Both the position numbers and the translations under genes were made by a program. 64,000 bases of DNA, taken from assembly GCF_003269065.1 (NCBI RefSeq), contig NZ_QLTA01000021.1:1-64000 (forward strand). Direction: 5' to 3'. Positions 24,695 to 32,794 of the stretch are shown here, in pieces. This DNA comes from Paracidovorax anthurii. GTDB lineage: Bacteria; Pseudomonadota; Gammaproteobacteria; Burkholderiales; Burkholderiaceae_C. Below the pieces are notes generated by a model, which made no database searches, was not told the DNA's origin, and saw nothing but the letters and a program-made list of their open reading frames with translations. Every line of letters starts with the position of its first letter. Within the stretch, counting starts at the first letter, position 1.

Positions 24695-25607
24695 GGAAAA
24701 GAGTCCACTGGCGCCCGCGCCGCGCCACCGTATCGGCATCGATGTGGGAGGCACCAAAATCGAAGGAATCCTACTCGATGACCATGGAAAGGAGTGCGCA
24801 CGGACACGCTGCGCGACGGCCGCCGACGAAGGCTACGACGCCGTGGTCCTTCGCATCGCGGGCGTCTATCGCGATCTGGCCAAGGGCCTCGCGCAGGGCG
24901 AGCACACGCTGGGCATCGGAACGCCCGGCTCCCTGTCGCCGGCCACAGGTCTCTTGAGGAATTGCAATGCGGTGGCGCTCAATGGCCATCCCCTTCATCA
25001 CGACCTCGAGCAGGCGCTGGGGCGCGGGTTCGCACTGGCCAACGACGCGAACTGCTTCGCGCTCGCCGAGACGCGGCTGGGGGCCGCGGCCCCCTACACC
25101 GATGTACTGGCCTTGGTGCTCGGCACAGGGGTGGGCGCGGGGCTCGTGGTGGGAGGCGAACTCATCCAAGGGCGCAACGGAATCGGCGGTGAATGGGGCC
25201 ACATGGTGCTCGATCCATCGGGGCCGCAGTGCTACTGCGGTCGCAGGGGTTGCGTGGAGCGCTATCTGAGCGGTCCTGCGCTGGAGCGGCAGTACGCGCA
25301 GTGGAGCGGAGCGCCGCTGGATGCCGCGCGCATCGCCCAGCGTGCCCGGGCGGGAGAGAAGGAGGCATCGGCCGTCATGGACCGCTTCCTGGACTACTTT
25401 GCTCAAGCAGTCGCCAGCGCGGTCGCCTTGGTGGATCCGCAGGCCATCGTCATCGGGGGAGGTCTGGCTGGCATCGATGCACTCTACGCGCAGGGTGTCG
25501 AGCGGCTGCATGCCCTGGTCTTTTGCGATCGCTACGAGACCCCTGTGCTGCGCAACCGGCTCGGGAATTCGGCGGGCGTGGTCGGCGCAGCGATGATCGG
25601 AATTTGA
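24693..25607 (+). CDS. ROK-family sugar/cyclitol kinase
   Basis: 304 residues from ATG 24693, with GGGGGG 9 bases upstream (ATG 24684 would abut that tract). ROK hallmarks: ATP loop IGIDVGGTKIEG, catalytic Asp in ANDANCFALAE, GTGVGAGLVVGGEL, the GEWGHM motif and the structural zinc site CYCGRRGCVERYLSG. Members phosphorylate glucose, fructose, ManNAc and similar sugars. In acarbose-type clusters a ROK-type kinase (AcbM) phosphorylates the C7 cyclitol at O7, a precedent for the role proposed here. One base separates it from the PfkB gene. Confidence 0.9.
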   Translation: MEKSPLAPAPRHRIGIDVGGTKIEGILLDDHGKECARTRCATAADEGYDAVVLRIAGVYRDLAKGLAQGEHTLGIGTPGSLSPATGLLRNCNAVALNGHPLHHDLEQALGRGFALANDANCFALAETRLGAAAPYTDVLALVLGTGVGAGLVVGGELIQGRNGIGGEWGHMVLDPSGPQCYCGRRGCVERYLSGPALERQYAQWSGAPLDAARIAQRARAGEKEASAVMDRFLDYFAQAVASAVALVDPQAIVIGGGLAGIDALYAQGVERLHALVFCDRYETPVLRNRLGNSAGVVGAAMIGI

Positions 25608-25608
25608 G

Positions 25609-26538
25609 ATGCGGGTCACCACCATTGGCGGCGCGACGGTCGACATCGTGGTCGAAGGGGGGCGATGGCCCGGCCCGGCCGGCGGCAAGCAGGATGTGGG
25701 CGCCATCACCATGGGCGTGGGCGGCGGCGCCGTGAATGCGTGCCTGGCGTTCAGGGCCTGCGGCGCCGATGCCAGGATCGTCTGCGCCCTGGGGTGCGAC
25801 CCGGAGGCCGAGTGGGTCCGCTCCATCCTGGCTCGCGAGGGCGTCGATGTCTCGCTCGTGCAGTCGGTGTCCGGCCAGCCCACGGGGCGCGCGGTGATCC
25901 ATCTGGACACGGGTGGTGATGTGCGGATCTTCGCGCAGCGCGGCGCGAGCGTGTGCGTCTCGCCATCGCGTGCCCTGGAGGCATCGGGGCAGTCGGACCT
26001 CCTGTACGTCTCGGCGTTGTCCGCGCAGGCCGAGGCCGAACTGGATGCGGCGCTCTCGCGCAGTGCCGGGCAGCCCCCCAGGCTGGCCGTCAATCCCGGC
26101 AGCGGCCAACTGCAAGCCCGCTCCGCGGCCCTGGAGCGGGTGCTCGGGCGCGCCGACCTGGTGAGCGTCAACGAGGCGGAGGCGCGCACTTGGGCATCTG
26201 GGCGTGGGATGGAATTGCCACGAGACCTGCGCTCGGATGGCGCCGCATGGATGGCCCGCCTGCGAGTGCATGGGGGACAGGCCCTGCTGGTGACCCTGGG
26301 CGCCGGCGGCGCGCTCTTCGATGATGGTGCGCAGGTGCACGACCTCCAGGCTGAGCGCATTGCGGTGCGCTCGTCTCTGGGCGCCGGGGACGCCTTCGCC
26401 GCGATGCTGGCCTATCACTGGACTGCGGGTTGCGCCCCGGCCAAGGCGCTGGAGCGCGCACGGACGCATTGCGGCCGGGTGCTTCGGGCCGTCGGCGCCA
26501 ATCTTGCCGGACAGGATCGCGGCGGGCTGACTTCGTAA
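25609..26538 (+). CDS. PfkB/ribokinase-family carbohydrate kinase
   Basis: 309 residues from ATG 25609. N-terminal signature GVGGGAVNACLAFRACGAD and the C-terminal signature SSLGAGDAFAAMLAY with the catalytic Asp define the PfkB family; VNEAEARTW lies between them. Substrates in this family range from ribose and fructose to nucleosides and phosphosugars. Co-transcription with the ROK kinase suggests two successive phosphorylations, or activation of a second sugar, in the same pathway. A hairpin without a T-run follows at 26563-26580. Confidence 0.9.
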   Translation: MRVTTIGGATVDIVVEGGRWPGPAGGKQDVGAITMGVGGGAVNACLAFRACGADARIVCALGCDPEAEWVRSILAREGVDVSLVQSVSGQPTGRAVIHLDTGGDVRIFAQRGASVCVSPSRALEASGQSDLLYVSALSAQAEAELDAALSRSAGQPPRLAVNPGSGQLQARSAALERVLGRADLVSVNEAEARTWASGRGMELPRDLRSDGAAWMARLRVHGGQALLVTLGAGGALFDDGAQVHDLQAERIAVRSSLGAGDAFAAMLAYHWTAGCAPAKALERARTHCGRVLRAVGANLAGQDRGGLTS

Positions 26539-26562
26539 AGGGGGATTCTTTGGGGCGTTGGC

Positions 26563-26580
26563 AAGCCGATGGAACGGCTT
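26563..26580 (+). terminator. Hairpin after the kinase genes, possible terminator
   Basis: A perfect stem AAGCCG-ATGGAA-CGGCTT lies 24 bp past the PfkB stop. No T-run follows, so if it terminates it would be weak or factor-assisted. The rest of the 26539-26715 gap shows nothing recognisable. Confidence 0.3.
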
Positions 26581-26715
26581 CTCGGCGGTCGTGGTGGTGA
26601 GTGTTCCGGGGCCTTGATGGAGTCGGGGACATGCGCATCGCATGGCGGTTCGCGGTCCTCCATCCACGCGATCGCATGCAGCCACGAATGCCTATCCGCC
26701 GTGAAGTCCACCGGA

Positions 26716-27471
26716 TCACGTCCACCGGGCGAGCAGTCTCGGCAATGACGAGGCCAACAGCACGATGCCGGACACTGTCAGCAGTCCGAGCACGATCTGG
26801 CGGAACCGGACCTCGCTGATGCCGATGTACAGCCGCGCGCCGAGCAGCGTGGGAACCAGCATCGCGGGGGCCACGATGGCGAAGAGCGGCAGCATCTCGC
26901 GCGTGACGAGTCCCGTGGCGAGGTAGGTGCCCATCGTCACCAGCAGCATCGCGAGGTTGAAGTTCTGGATCACCGCGCGCTGGGTGTCCTTCTCGAGGCC
27001 TCGCAGGGTGCACCACAGCGTGGGCAGCGTCCCGGAAAAGCCGCCGATGCCGCTCATGACGCCGCCGGCCAGCCCCACGGCGCCGTCGGCGAGCCGTCCG
27101 CCCCGCGCGATGCGCGGCAGGCTCTTGGCCATCAGCATGGTGGGGCACCAGAGCACGAGCAGCGTGCCCAGCACGGCCTTGAACCCGTCCACGTCCATGC
27201 GCGGCAGCAGCAGCACGCCCAGCGGCACGCCGGCCAGGCCTCCTGCAACGAAGGGCAGCAGGCGCCGCGCATCGAAGCCGCGCCGCACCGAGACGGCCGC
27301 GATGATCTGTCCGGTGAGCGCGCCGAAGACCGCCAGCACGGCCGCCAGGCGCGGCTCCAGCGTCCAGGCCCAGAACGACATGGCGACCAGCCCGAACGCG
27401 AAGCCGGACAGGCCCTGCACGAAGCCGGCAACGACGGCGCCAAGCGCCGCGACGAGATAGATCGAATCCAT
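26716..27471 (-). CDS. TauE/SafE-family (sulfite exporter-like) permease
   Basis: 251 residues from ATG 27471, chosen because AGGAGG lies 8 bases ahead; the frame extends to 27507. About seven to eight membrane helices; family features are FVQGLSGFAFGLVAMS near the start, GVPLGVLLLPRM, and the duplicated GGVMSGIGGFSGTLPTLW. TauE/SafE proteins move sulfite, sulfoacetate or other organic anions across the inner membrane. It is divergent from the LysR gene at 27566 (94-bp gap), which presumably regulates it. Confidence 0.9.
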   Translation of the reverse strand: MDSIYLVAALGAVVAGFVQGLSGFAFGLVAMSFWAWTLEPRLAAVLAVFGALTGQIIAAVSVRRGFDARRLLPFVAGGLAGVPLGVLLLPRMDVDGFKAVLGTLLVLWCPTMLMAKSLPRIARGGRLADGAVGLAGGVMSGIGGFSGTLPTLWCTLRGLEKDTQRAVIQNFNLAMLLVTMGTYLATGLVTREMLPLFAIVAPAMLVPTLLGARLYIGISEVRFRQIVLGLLTVSGIVLLASSLPRLLARWT

Positions 27472-27565
27472 GGGTAGCCCTCCTGCCCGGCATTGTGGAG
27501 AGGCCATATAACCAGATCATTCGCAATTAGTATCAGGCCATACCAAACTCCTAATGGAGGCGATG
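27472..27565. promoter_or_regulatory. Divergent promoter region with repeated GGCCATA
   Basis: The 94-bp gap is AT-richer than its surroundings and contains GGCCATA at 27502-27508 and 27536-27542, flanking ATTCGCAATTAGTAT. Direct or interrupted repeats in such a gap are the usual LysR binding pattern. The GGAGG of the LysR gene is at 27556-27560. Confidence 0.4.
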
Positions 27566-28564
27566 ATGGCTTCCGACGAACTCCAGGCCCGGCTGGCATC
27601 GCGCCTGAAGATGCGCCACCTCACGCTGCTGCGCCTGATCGCGCAGCATGGTTCGCTCACGCGCGTGGCCGAGCACATGGCTACCAGCCAGCCGGCGGTG
27701 ACCCATGCGCTCGCGGAACTGGAGGCGATGTTCGGCGCGCCGCTGTTCACGCGCTCGGCGCGCGGCATGAAACCTACGGTCCTGGGAGAGGTCGCGCTCA
27801 GCCGTGCAGGGGCCATGCTCCAGGACCTGGGCCACTGGGCACGGGACATGGAGGCCGCCGGGGCGGGCCGCGCGGCCCACCTGCAGGTGGGGGTCATCCC
27901 CTTCATCCCGGGTCGGCTGCTGGCTGCGGCCATCGGACGAACCCGGCCGCAGGACAGGGGCATCACGGTGACCATCCATGAAAGCACCAGCGACCACCTG
28001 CTGGCGCGGCTGCGCGCGCACGAACTCGACTGCGTGATCGGCCGCACGTCGGCCGTGCTGACGATGGAGGGGCTGGTGCACGAGGTGCTCTATGAGCAGG
28101 AGCCGCGCCTGATCGCGCACCGGCGGCTGGCGACCCGCCTCGGGCGCCGGCCCCTGTCCTGGCCCGAGCTGGCGCAGCTCGACTGGGTGCTGGGCCAGCG
28201 CGACACGCCGATGCGCGAACAGATCACCGACTTCTTTCTGCGCGCCGGTGTCGCGCCGCCCGCCCCGATGGTGGAGAGCCTGTCCGCCAAGGTGATCGGG
28301 GAGCTGATCGCGGCCAATGAGCGCGCGGTGTCGATCGTTCCCGCCGACATCGCAGAGGAACTGGGGCGCCTGGCGGGCGTGGGCGTGGTGGCGCACCGCT
28401 TCGGCTGGACGCTGCCGCCGGTCACGTTGTTCCGACGGGCGCAGGCGTCCGCGCGAGAAGCCGATGCGCTGTTCGCGCAGGCGCTGCGTGACGTGTGCCG
28501 CGTCGGCGAGTCCCGCGGCGTTGGGCGGCGCACGGTGCCATTCAGGCGTCCTTCGCTGCGCTGA
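27566..28564 (+). CDS. LysR-family transcriptional regulator
   Basis: 332 residues from ATG 27566 (MASDELQARLASRLKMRHL), 5 bases after GGAGG; ATG 27554 would place the ribosome binding site inside the gene. Helix-turn-helix: AEHMATSQPAVTHALAELEAM; effector domain begins near HLQVGVIPFIPGRLLAAA. The N-terminal R-L-x-M-R-H-L-x-L-L-R resembles the Cbl/PcaQ/GbpR-like branch that handles aromatic or sulfur compounds. It faces the TauE/SafE permease. It is the last chromosomal-looking gene before the island genes begin. Confidence 0.9.
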   Translation: MASDELQARLASRLKMRHLTLLRLIAQHGSLTRVAEHMATSQPAVTHALAELEAMFGAPLFTRSARGMKPTVLGEVALSRAGAMLQDLGHWARDMEAAGAGRAAHLQVGVIPFIPGRLLAAAIGRTRPQDRGITVTIHESTSDHLLARLRAHELDCVIGRTSAVLTMEGLVHEVLYEQEPRLIAHRRLATRLGRRPLSWPELAQLDWVLGQRDTPMREQITDFFLRAGVAPPAPMVESLSAKVIGELIAANERAVSIVPADIAEELGRLAGVGVVAHRFGWTLPPVTLFRRAQASAREADALFAQALRDVCRVGESRGVGRRTVPFRRPSLR

Positions 28565-28705
28565 ATGGCATCTTCAGTGCGCCAGGCGGAAGAGGGCTGC
28601 GGTGCTGACGTGCCCGCGGGTCAGCGGTGTCAGTCCCAGGCCGCAGTGGCGCCTCGCCCCCGCGTGGGGACTTGAAGCCGTGCCCCTCCGCGAGAAGCTG
28701 GGCAC

Positions 28706-30871
28706 ATGCTCAGCGACGACGAGAAAGCCCGGATGCAATCCTGCCTGCGCACCTTGCGGGAGGCCATGCCCGGCTTCGCGAGCCGCCGTTCGCAGTTGAT
28801 CATGATGGCCGAGGTGGCGCATGCGCTGAGCGCCCTCGGCGACGGCAAGGAGGGCCTGGCCGATGCGGCGCAGCGCATTGCCGTCATCGAAGCCGGCACC
28901 GGCACCGGCAAGACCCTCGGCTACCTGCTGCCGGCCATCGTGCTGGCGCGCTCGCGGGGACTCAGCGTCGTCGTGTCATCGTCCACGGTCGCGTTGCAGG
29001 AACAACTCATGACCAAGGACCTGCCGGCCTTGCAACAGTACCTGCCGCTGGCGTTCAGCTGCGCACTGGCCAAAGGGCGGCGCCGCTATGCATGCCCCGC
29101 CAAGCTGCTGCGCCTGGATCTGCAGCGGCCTGTGGCTGTCCTGGAAGCCGCGGCGTCTCCGGGGGCCGTACCACCGCAGGCGCCGTCCCGGCCACTTCGC
29201 CTCGAGGGGCGGCTGGCGAAGGCCTTTGAAGGCGGTACCTGGTCCGGGGATCGCGACGACTGGTGCGACCCGATACCCGAGGGCCTGTGGCACCGCATCA
29301 GCACCGACAGCGAGGGCTGCCTGGGGCCGCGCTGCGAGGAGTTCGGACGCTGCCCCTTCCAGGCCGCGCGCCAGCGGGTCAAGGAGGCCGACGTGGTGGT
29401 TGCCAACCACGACCTGTTGCTGGCGGCCCTGGATATGGAGCCCGGCCTGCTGCTGCCGGACCCCGCCCGGACCCTGTTCGTGCTCGACGAGGCGCATGGC
29501 CTGCCCGACAAGGCGGCGGCCCGCGGTGCATCGCGGCACGCGGTGCTGGCCGCCCATCGCTGGGTGGAGGATGCCGCCTTGGTGGCGGACCACGCCGGGC
29601 GCGAACTGCGACTGGATGCACCGCTGGCGGTGGCGGTCGGCAAGCAGGGCCGGCGCCTGTGCGGAGCGCTGGAGGAACTGCACGGGGCGTTGTCCAGGCG
29701 CTACCCGGCGCACGGGCCGTCACCTATCCACCGATTCGCCCATGGCGCGCTGCCCTCCGATATCCACGGAGCTGGCGCGTCCCTTCACGCTTGGGCGACG
29801 GCGCTGCGCGATGCCCTCGGCGCGTTGCGCGATGCCGCGCTCGGACGCGCACGGCAGGACGCGGTGGCCGCGCAGCCCCACGTGGCTGCTCTGGGGGCCT
29901 GCCTGGGCAGTATTGAACACCTGACGGCGACCTGGGAATGCATGCTGCGGCCTGCCGCGGAGGGCGATCCTCCGACGGCGCGCTGGATCGAGGGCCACGG
30001 CAAAGGGGGCCGGGCGGCGGAGTACCACGTGTGCGCGGCGCCCATCAGCGGCGGGCACCGCCTGCGGGCCTTGCTGTGGGAGCGTGCCGGCGCGGCGGTG
30101 CTGACCTCCGCCACGTTGCAGGCCTGCGGATCGTTCGATCTCTTCATGGAGGAGTCGGGGCTGAAGGCATGGGAAGGAGTGCGTGCGATCAGCCTGCCCT
30201 CTCCCTTCGACCATGCGGCCCAGGCCGAACTCCACCTGCCCAGGATGCGGTCGCATCCGCGCGACGCCGAGTCGCACACCGAGGAGGTGGCGGCCATGCT
30301 GCCCGCCTTGCTGGAGGTTCCGTGGGGAACGCCCTCGGGAGCGCTGGTCCTGTTCGCGTCGGCCCGCCAGATGCAGCAGGTCGAGCAGGCGCTGCCGCCA
30401 CCGCTGCGCGAACAGATCCTCATGCAGGGACGGGTGTCCCGGCGCGAAATGCTGGCGCACCACAGGAAGCGCATCGACCAAGGGCTGCGATCGATCCTGT
30501 TCGGCCTGGCCAGCCTGTCCGAGGGTGTGGATTTGCCCGGGGCCTACTGCACGCACCTGGTGGTCGCCAAGCTGCCGTTCGCGGTGCCCGACGACCCGGT
30601 CGAGCAGACGCGGCGGGAATGGATCGAGGCCCAGGGGCGATCCGCGTTTCTGGAACGCAGCGTGCCGGAAGTGGGTATCCGGCTGGCGCAGGCGGTGGGG
30701 CGGCTGCTGCGCACGCCCGAGGACCGCGGGCGCGTGACGGTACTCGATCCGCGCCTGGCCGGCACGCCGTGGGGGCGGCGGTTGCTCGCCGGCCTGCCGC
30801 CATTCCGGCGCGTGCAGGGTGCCGCTTCCGGCGGGCCATCCGCCGCGGCACCCTGCGGCCGAGCCGCCTGA
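28706..30871 (+). CDS. DinG/XPD-type ATP-dependent DNA helicase
   Basis: 721 residues from ATG 28706. Superfamily 2 Fe-S helicase motifs: Walker A IEAGTGTGKT (about 61-70), motif Ia VSSSTVALQEQL, the four-Cys iron-sulfur region (RYACPAK, then CLGPRCEEFGRC), ANHDLLL, DEAH box VLDEAHGL, TSATL, GLASLSEGVDLPG and motif VI QAVGRLLRT. This resembles E. coli DinG, a 5'-3' helicase that unwinds D-loops and R-loops, but the C-terminus after motif VI is short and Pro/Ala-rich. On an island it is more likely an element-borne helicase than the housekeeping dinG. It is followed by a DndC-like gene after a 68-bp gap containing a strong hairpin. Confidence 0.88.
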   Translation: MLSDDEKARMQSCLRTLREAMPGFASRRSQLIMMAEVAHALSALGDGKEGLADAAQRIAVIEAGTGTGKTLGYLLPAIVLARSRGLSVVVSSSTVALQEQLMTKDLPALQQYLPLAFSCALAKGRRRYACPAKLLRLDLQRPVAVLEAAASPGAVPPQAPSRPLRLEGRLAKAFEGGTWSGDRDDWCDPIPEGLWHRISTDSEGCLGPRCEEFGRCPFQAARQRVKEADVVVANHDLLLAALDMEPGLLLPDPARTLFVLDEAHGLPDKAAARGASRHAVLAAHRWVEDAALVADHAGRELRLDAPLAVAVGKQGRRLCGALEELHGALSRRYPAHGPSPIHRFAHGALPSDIHGAGASLHAWATALRDALGALRDAALGRARQDAVAAQPHVAALGACLGSIEHLTATWECMLRPAAEGDPPTARWIEGHGKGGRAAEYHVCAAPISGGHRLRALLWERAGAAVLTSATLQACGSFDLFMEESGLKAWEGVRAISLPSPFDHAAQAELHLPRMRSHPRDAESHTEEVAAMLPALLEVPWGTPSGALVLFASARQMQQVEQALPPPLREQILMQGRVSRREMLAHHRKRIDQGLRSILFGLASLSEGVDLPGAYCTHLVVAKLPFAVPDDPVEQTRREWIEAQGRSAFLERSVPEVGIRLAQAVGRLLRTPEDRGRVTVLDPRLAGTPWGRRLLAGLPPFRRVQGAASGGPSAAAPCGRAA

Positions 30872-30905
30872 AGGGTGGCGAAGGGACTTGAAGGCACGCT
30901 GTCGC

Positions 30906-30939
30906 GGGAGATCCTGGTCTGAACCTTCCTGGATCTCCC
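30906..30939 (+). promoter_or_regulatory. Hairpin abutting the start codon of the DndC-like gene
   Basis: GGGAGATCCTGG at 30906-30917 pairs with CCTGGATCTCCC at 30928-30939 (11 of 12 positions), with loop TCTGAACCTT. The 3' arm ends at the base before ATG 30940, so the whole leader just ahead of the start would be folded and no free Shine-Dalgarno is left. It may control translation initiation or act as a protein-binding site. Confidence 0.45.
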
Positions 30940-32661
30940 ATGCCAACAGAACCCATCCATTTCGCATCGCTGCGCGCGCTGACGCCAGAGGCGCAGGCGT
31001 TGGCGGCCATGCAGGCCGTCCTGCGAGAGGGCCATCCCCTGGCCGTGGCCTACTCGGGGGGCAAGGACAGCAGCGTGCTCGCCAACCTCGCCATCGCGGC
31101 CGCGATGGCCGTGCAGGGGGAGGGCCATCGCGCGCTGCTGGTCATCACCCACGCAGACGTGGGCGCGGTGGAGAACCCCGAGATCCGCACGCTGGTGCGT
31201 GGCGAGCTCGGGCGCATGCGCCGCTTCGCGGCGGCACGCGGCCTGGATCTGCGCGTGCGCGTCGCGCATCCGGCCCAGTACGACTCCTTCGCCGTGCGCG
31301 TGATCGGCGGGCGGGCCCTGCCGGCCTTCCCCGACTCGCGCCGCGATTGCACCAGCTCCTGGAAGCGGGAACCGAGCGAGCGGGCGCTGCGCCAGCTCGC
31401 GCGGGAACTGCAGCGCCAGGGGTGGCGTGCGCCGGTGCTGATGACTGGCGTGCGGCGTGACGAGTCGACCGTGCGCGCCGGCTCGATCGCCCGCCGCGGC
31501 GAGCAGGCCGCCCGGCTGTGGACCGACAAGGAGGGCCGCCTGCGCCTGAGCCCCTTGCTGGACTGGACCACCGACGAGGTATGGAGCTATCTCGGGCTGT
31601 GCCGGCAGGGCGTGATCGAGGCCTACAGCGATTTCGACGACGTGCTGCGCGTCTACCAGGATGCCGGCGGCAGTAGCTGCGTGGTGGTGGCCGACGCCGA
31701 AATGGAGCGCCACGCCAAGCCCTGCGCCAGCCGCTTCGGCTGCTGGGCCTGCACGGCGGTGCGCGAGGACCGTTCGCTGCGCCAGATGATCGAGGGCGAG
31801 CCGCAGCGCTACGGCTACATGCGGCCTCTGGCGGCGCTGCGCGACTTCATCGCCCACACCCAGTACGACTGGAGCCGGCGGCAGTACATCGGCCGCACCA
31901 TCAAGGAAGGGTTCATCACGATCGCTGCCGATACCTACGCGCCTTCCATGCTTGCCGAGCTGCTGCGCTACGCGCTGAGTGCCCAGCAGGCCACCGGCAT
32001 CGAGATCGTCGGCGCGGCACAGCTCATCGCCATCGATGCCCGCTGGTCGCTGTATGCGCTGGCACCGCCGTTCTCGGCGCTGCGCATCTGGCGCGAGGTG
32101 GAGCGTGGCCGGCGCTGGAGTCCACCGGCCGTGGCGGCATTCCCCAAGACCGCGGTGCCGCGCTACGGTCTGATCCACGTCGGCGAGGACTGGGACGACG
32201 AGATCCACTCGGACCTCGTGGTCACCGGACTGCGGGATTCGGCCTGGGAGATGTTCGCCGACAGCTGCGGTCCTGGGCGTCGCACATTGCGCAACGGGCG
32301 CTCGGTGATCGACGTCGAGGCGACGGCGGAGGTGGACGGGGAAGCGGCGGGGATGTTCCTGGACTTCGAGGCCGACCGCATGCTCGATGGGCGCCACGAA
32401 TTCGAGGACGACTGGACAGCGGGCTACCGCACCTACCTGCGCTATGGACTGCTGCAGCCTGGCAAGGGGCAGTCGCACCTGATCGACAGCATCCTGCGGC
32501 GCTCGCAGTGGCGCCAGCGCCACCGGCTGCACGGCGAGCAGAATCTCTCGGAGTTGCGCCAGCGGCTCACGGTCCCATTCGAGCGGCAGGCCGATCTGTT
32601 CGAGTCCCTGGAGCGCGACACCGCAGACGGGGATATCGCTGCGCTGGCCGGGTGCGGCTGA
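30940..32661 (+). CDS. DndC-like PP-loop ATPase / PAPS reductase-family protein
   Basis: 573 residues. PP-loop AVAYSGGKDSSVLANL (about 35-50) and a C-terminal Cys cluster (CASRFGCWACTAV, about 264-276) place it with the PAPS reductase/DndC group that activates sulfur or adenylates a substrate. The middle region (MTGVRRDESTVRAG, LSPLLDWTTDEVWSYL) resembles DndC. DndC works in DNA phosphorothioation with DndA, B, D and E, none of which is encoded nearby, so a complete dnd system is not supported. The roughly 200-residue C-terminal part is unfamiliar. A second PP-loop protein of the same superfamily lies at 41369-42526. Role in the element is unknown. Confidence 0.75.
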   Translation: MPTEPIHFASLRALTPEAQALAAMQAVLREGHPLAVAYSGGKDSSVLANLAIAAAMAVQGEGHRALLVITHADVGAVENPEIRTLVRGELGRMRRFAAARGLDLRVRVAHPAQYDSFAVRVIGGRALPAFPDSRRDCTSSWKREPSERALRQLARELQRQGWRAPVLMTGVRRDESTVRAGSIARRGEQAARLWTDKEGRLRLSPLLDWTTDEVWSYLGLCRQGVIEAYSDFDDVLRVYQDAGGSSCVVVADAEMERHAKPCASRFGCWACTAVREDRSLRQMIEGEPQRYGYMRPLAALRDFIAHTQYDWSRRQYIGRTIKEGFITIAADTYAPSMLAELLRYALSAQQATGIEIVGAAQLIAIDARWSLYALAPPFSALRIWREVERGRRWSPPAVAAFPKTAVPRYGLIHVGEDWDDEIHSDLVVTGLRDSAWEMFADSCGPGRRTLRNGRSVIDVEATAEVDGEAAGMFLDFEADRMLDGRHEFEDDWTAGYRTYLRYGLLQPGKGQSHLIDSILRRSQWRQRHRLHGEQNLSELRQRLTVPFERQADLFESLERDTADGDIAALAGCG

Positions 32662-32717
32662 TCCCGCGCGCCAACGGAACCCTGGCGGTCCGATGCCCGG
32701 GCAGCGGGAGGGGCGGT

Positions 32718-32746
32718 TTGACGTAACTGGCGTAACCTGAGAAACT
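32718..32746 (+). promoter_or_regulatory. Candidate promoter/operator of the toxin-antitoxin operon
   Basis: TTGACG at 32718-32723 lies 17 bases before GAAACT (32741-32746), a poor -10. The spacer holds two CGTAAC repeats (32722-32727 and 32731-32736, 9 bp apart). Repeats inside the promoter spacer are the normal layout for autorepression by an antitoxin. Confidence 0.35.
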
Positions 32747-32794
32747 GTCGGAACCGGGTGTCTTCGGCGCCCGACCTTCAAGGAAGGACATCGA

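Noticed and set aside
30940-32661. A DNA phosphorothioation (dnd) system
   Set aside because: Only a DndC-like protein is present; no DndA, B, D, E or restriction partners are encoded within the window.
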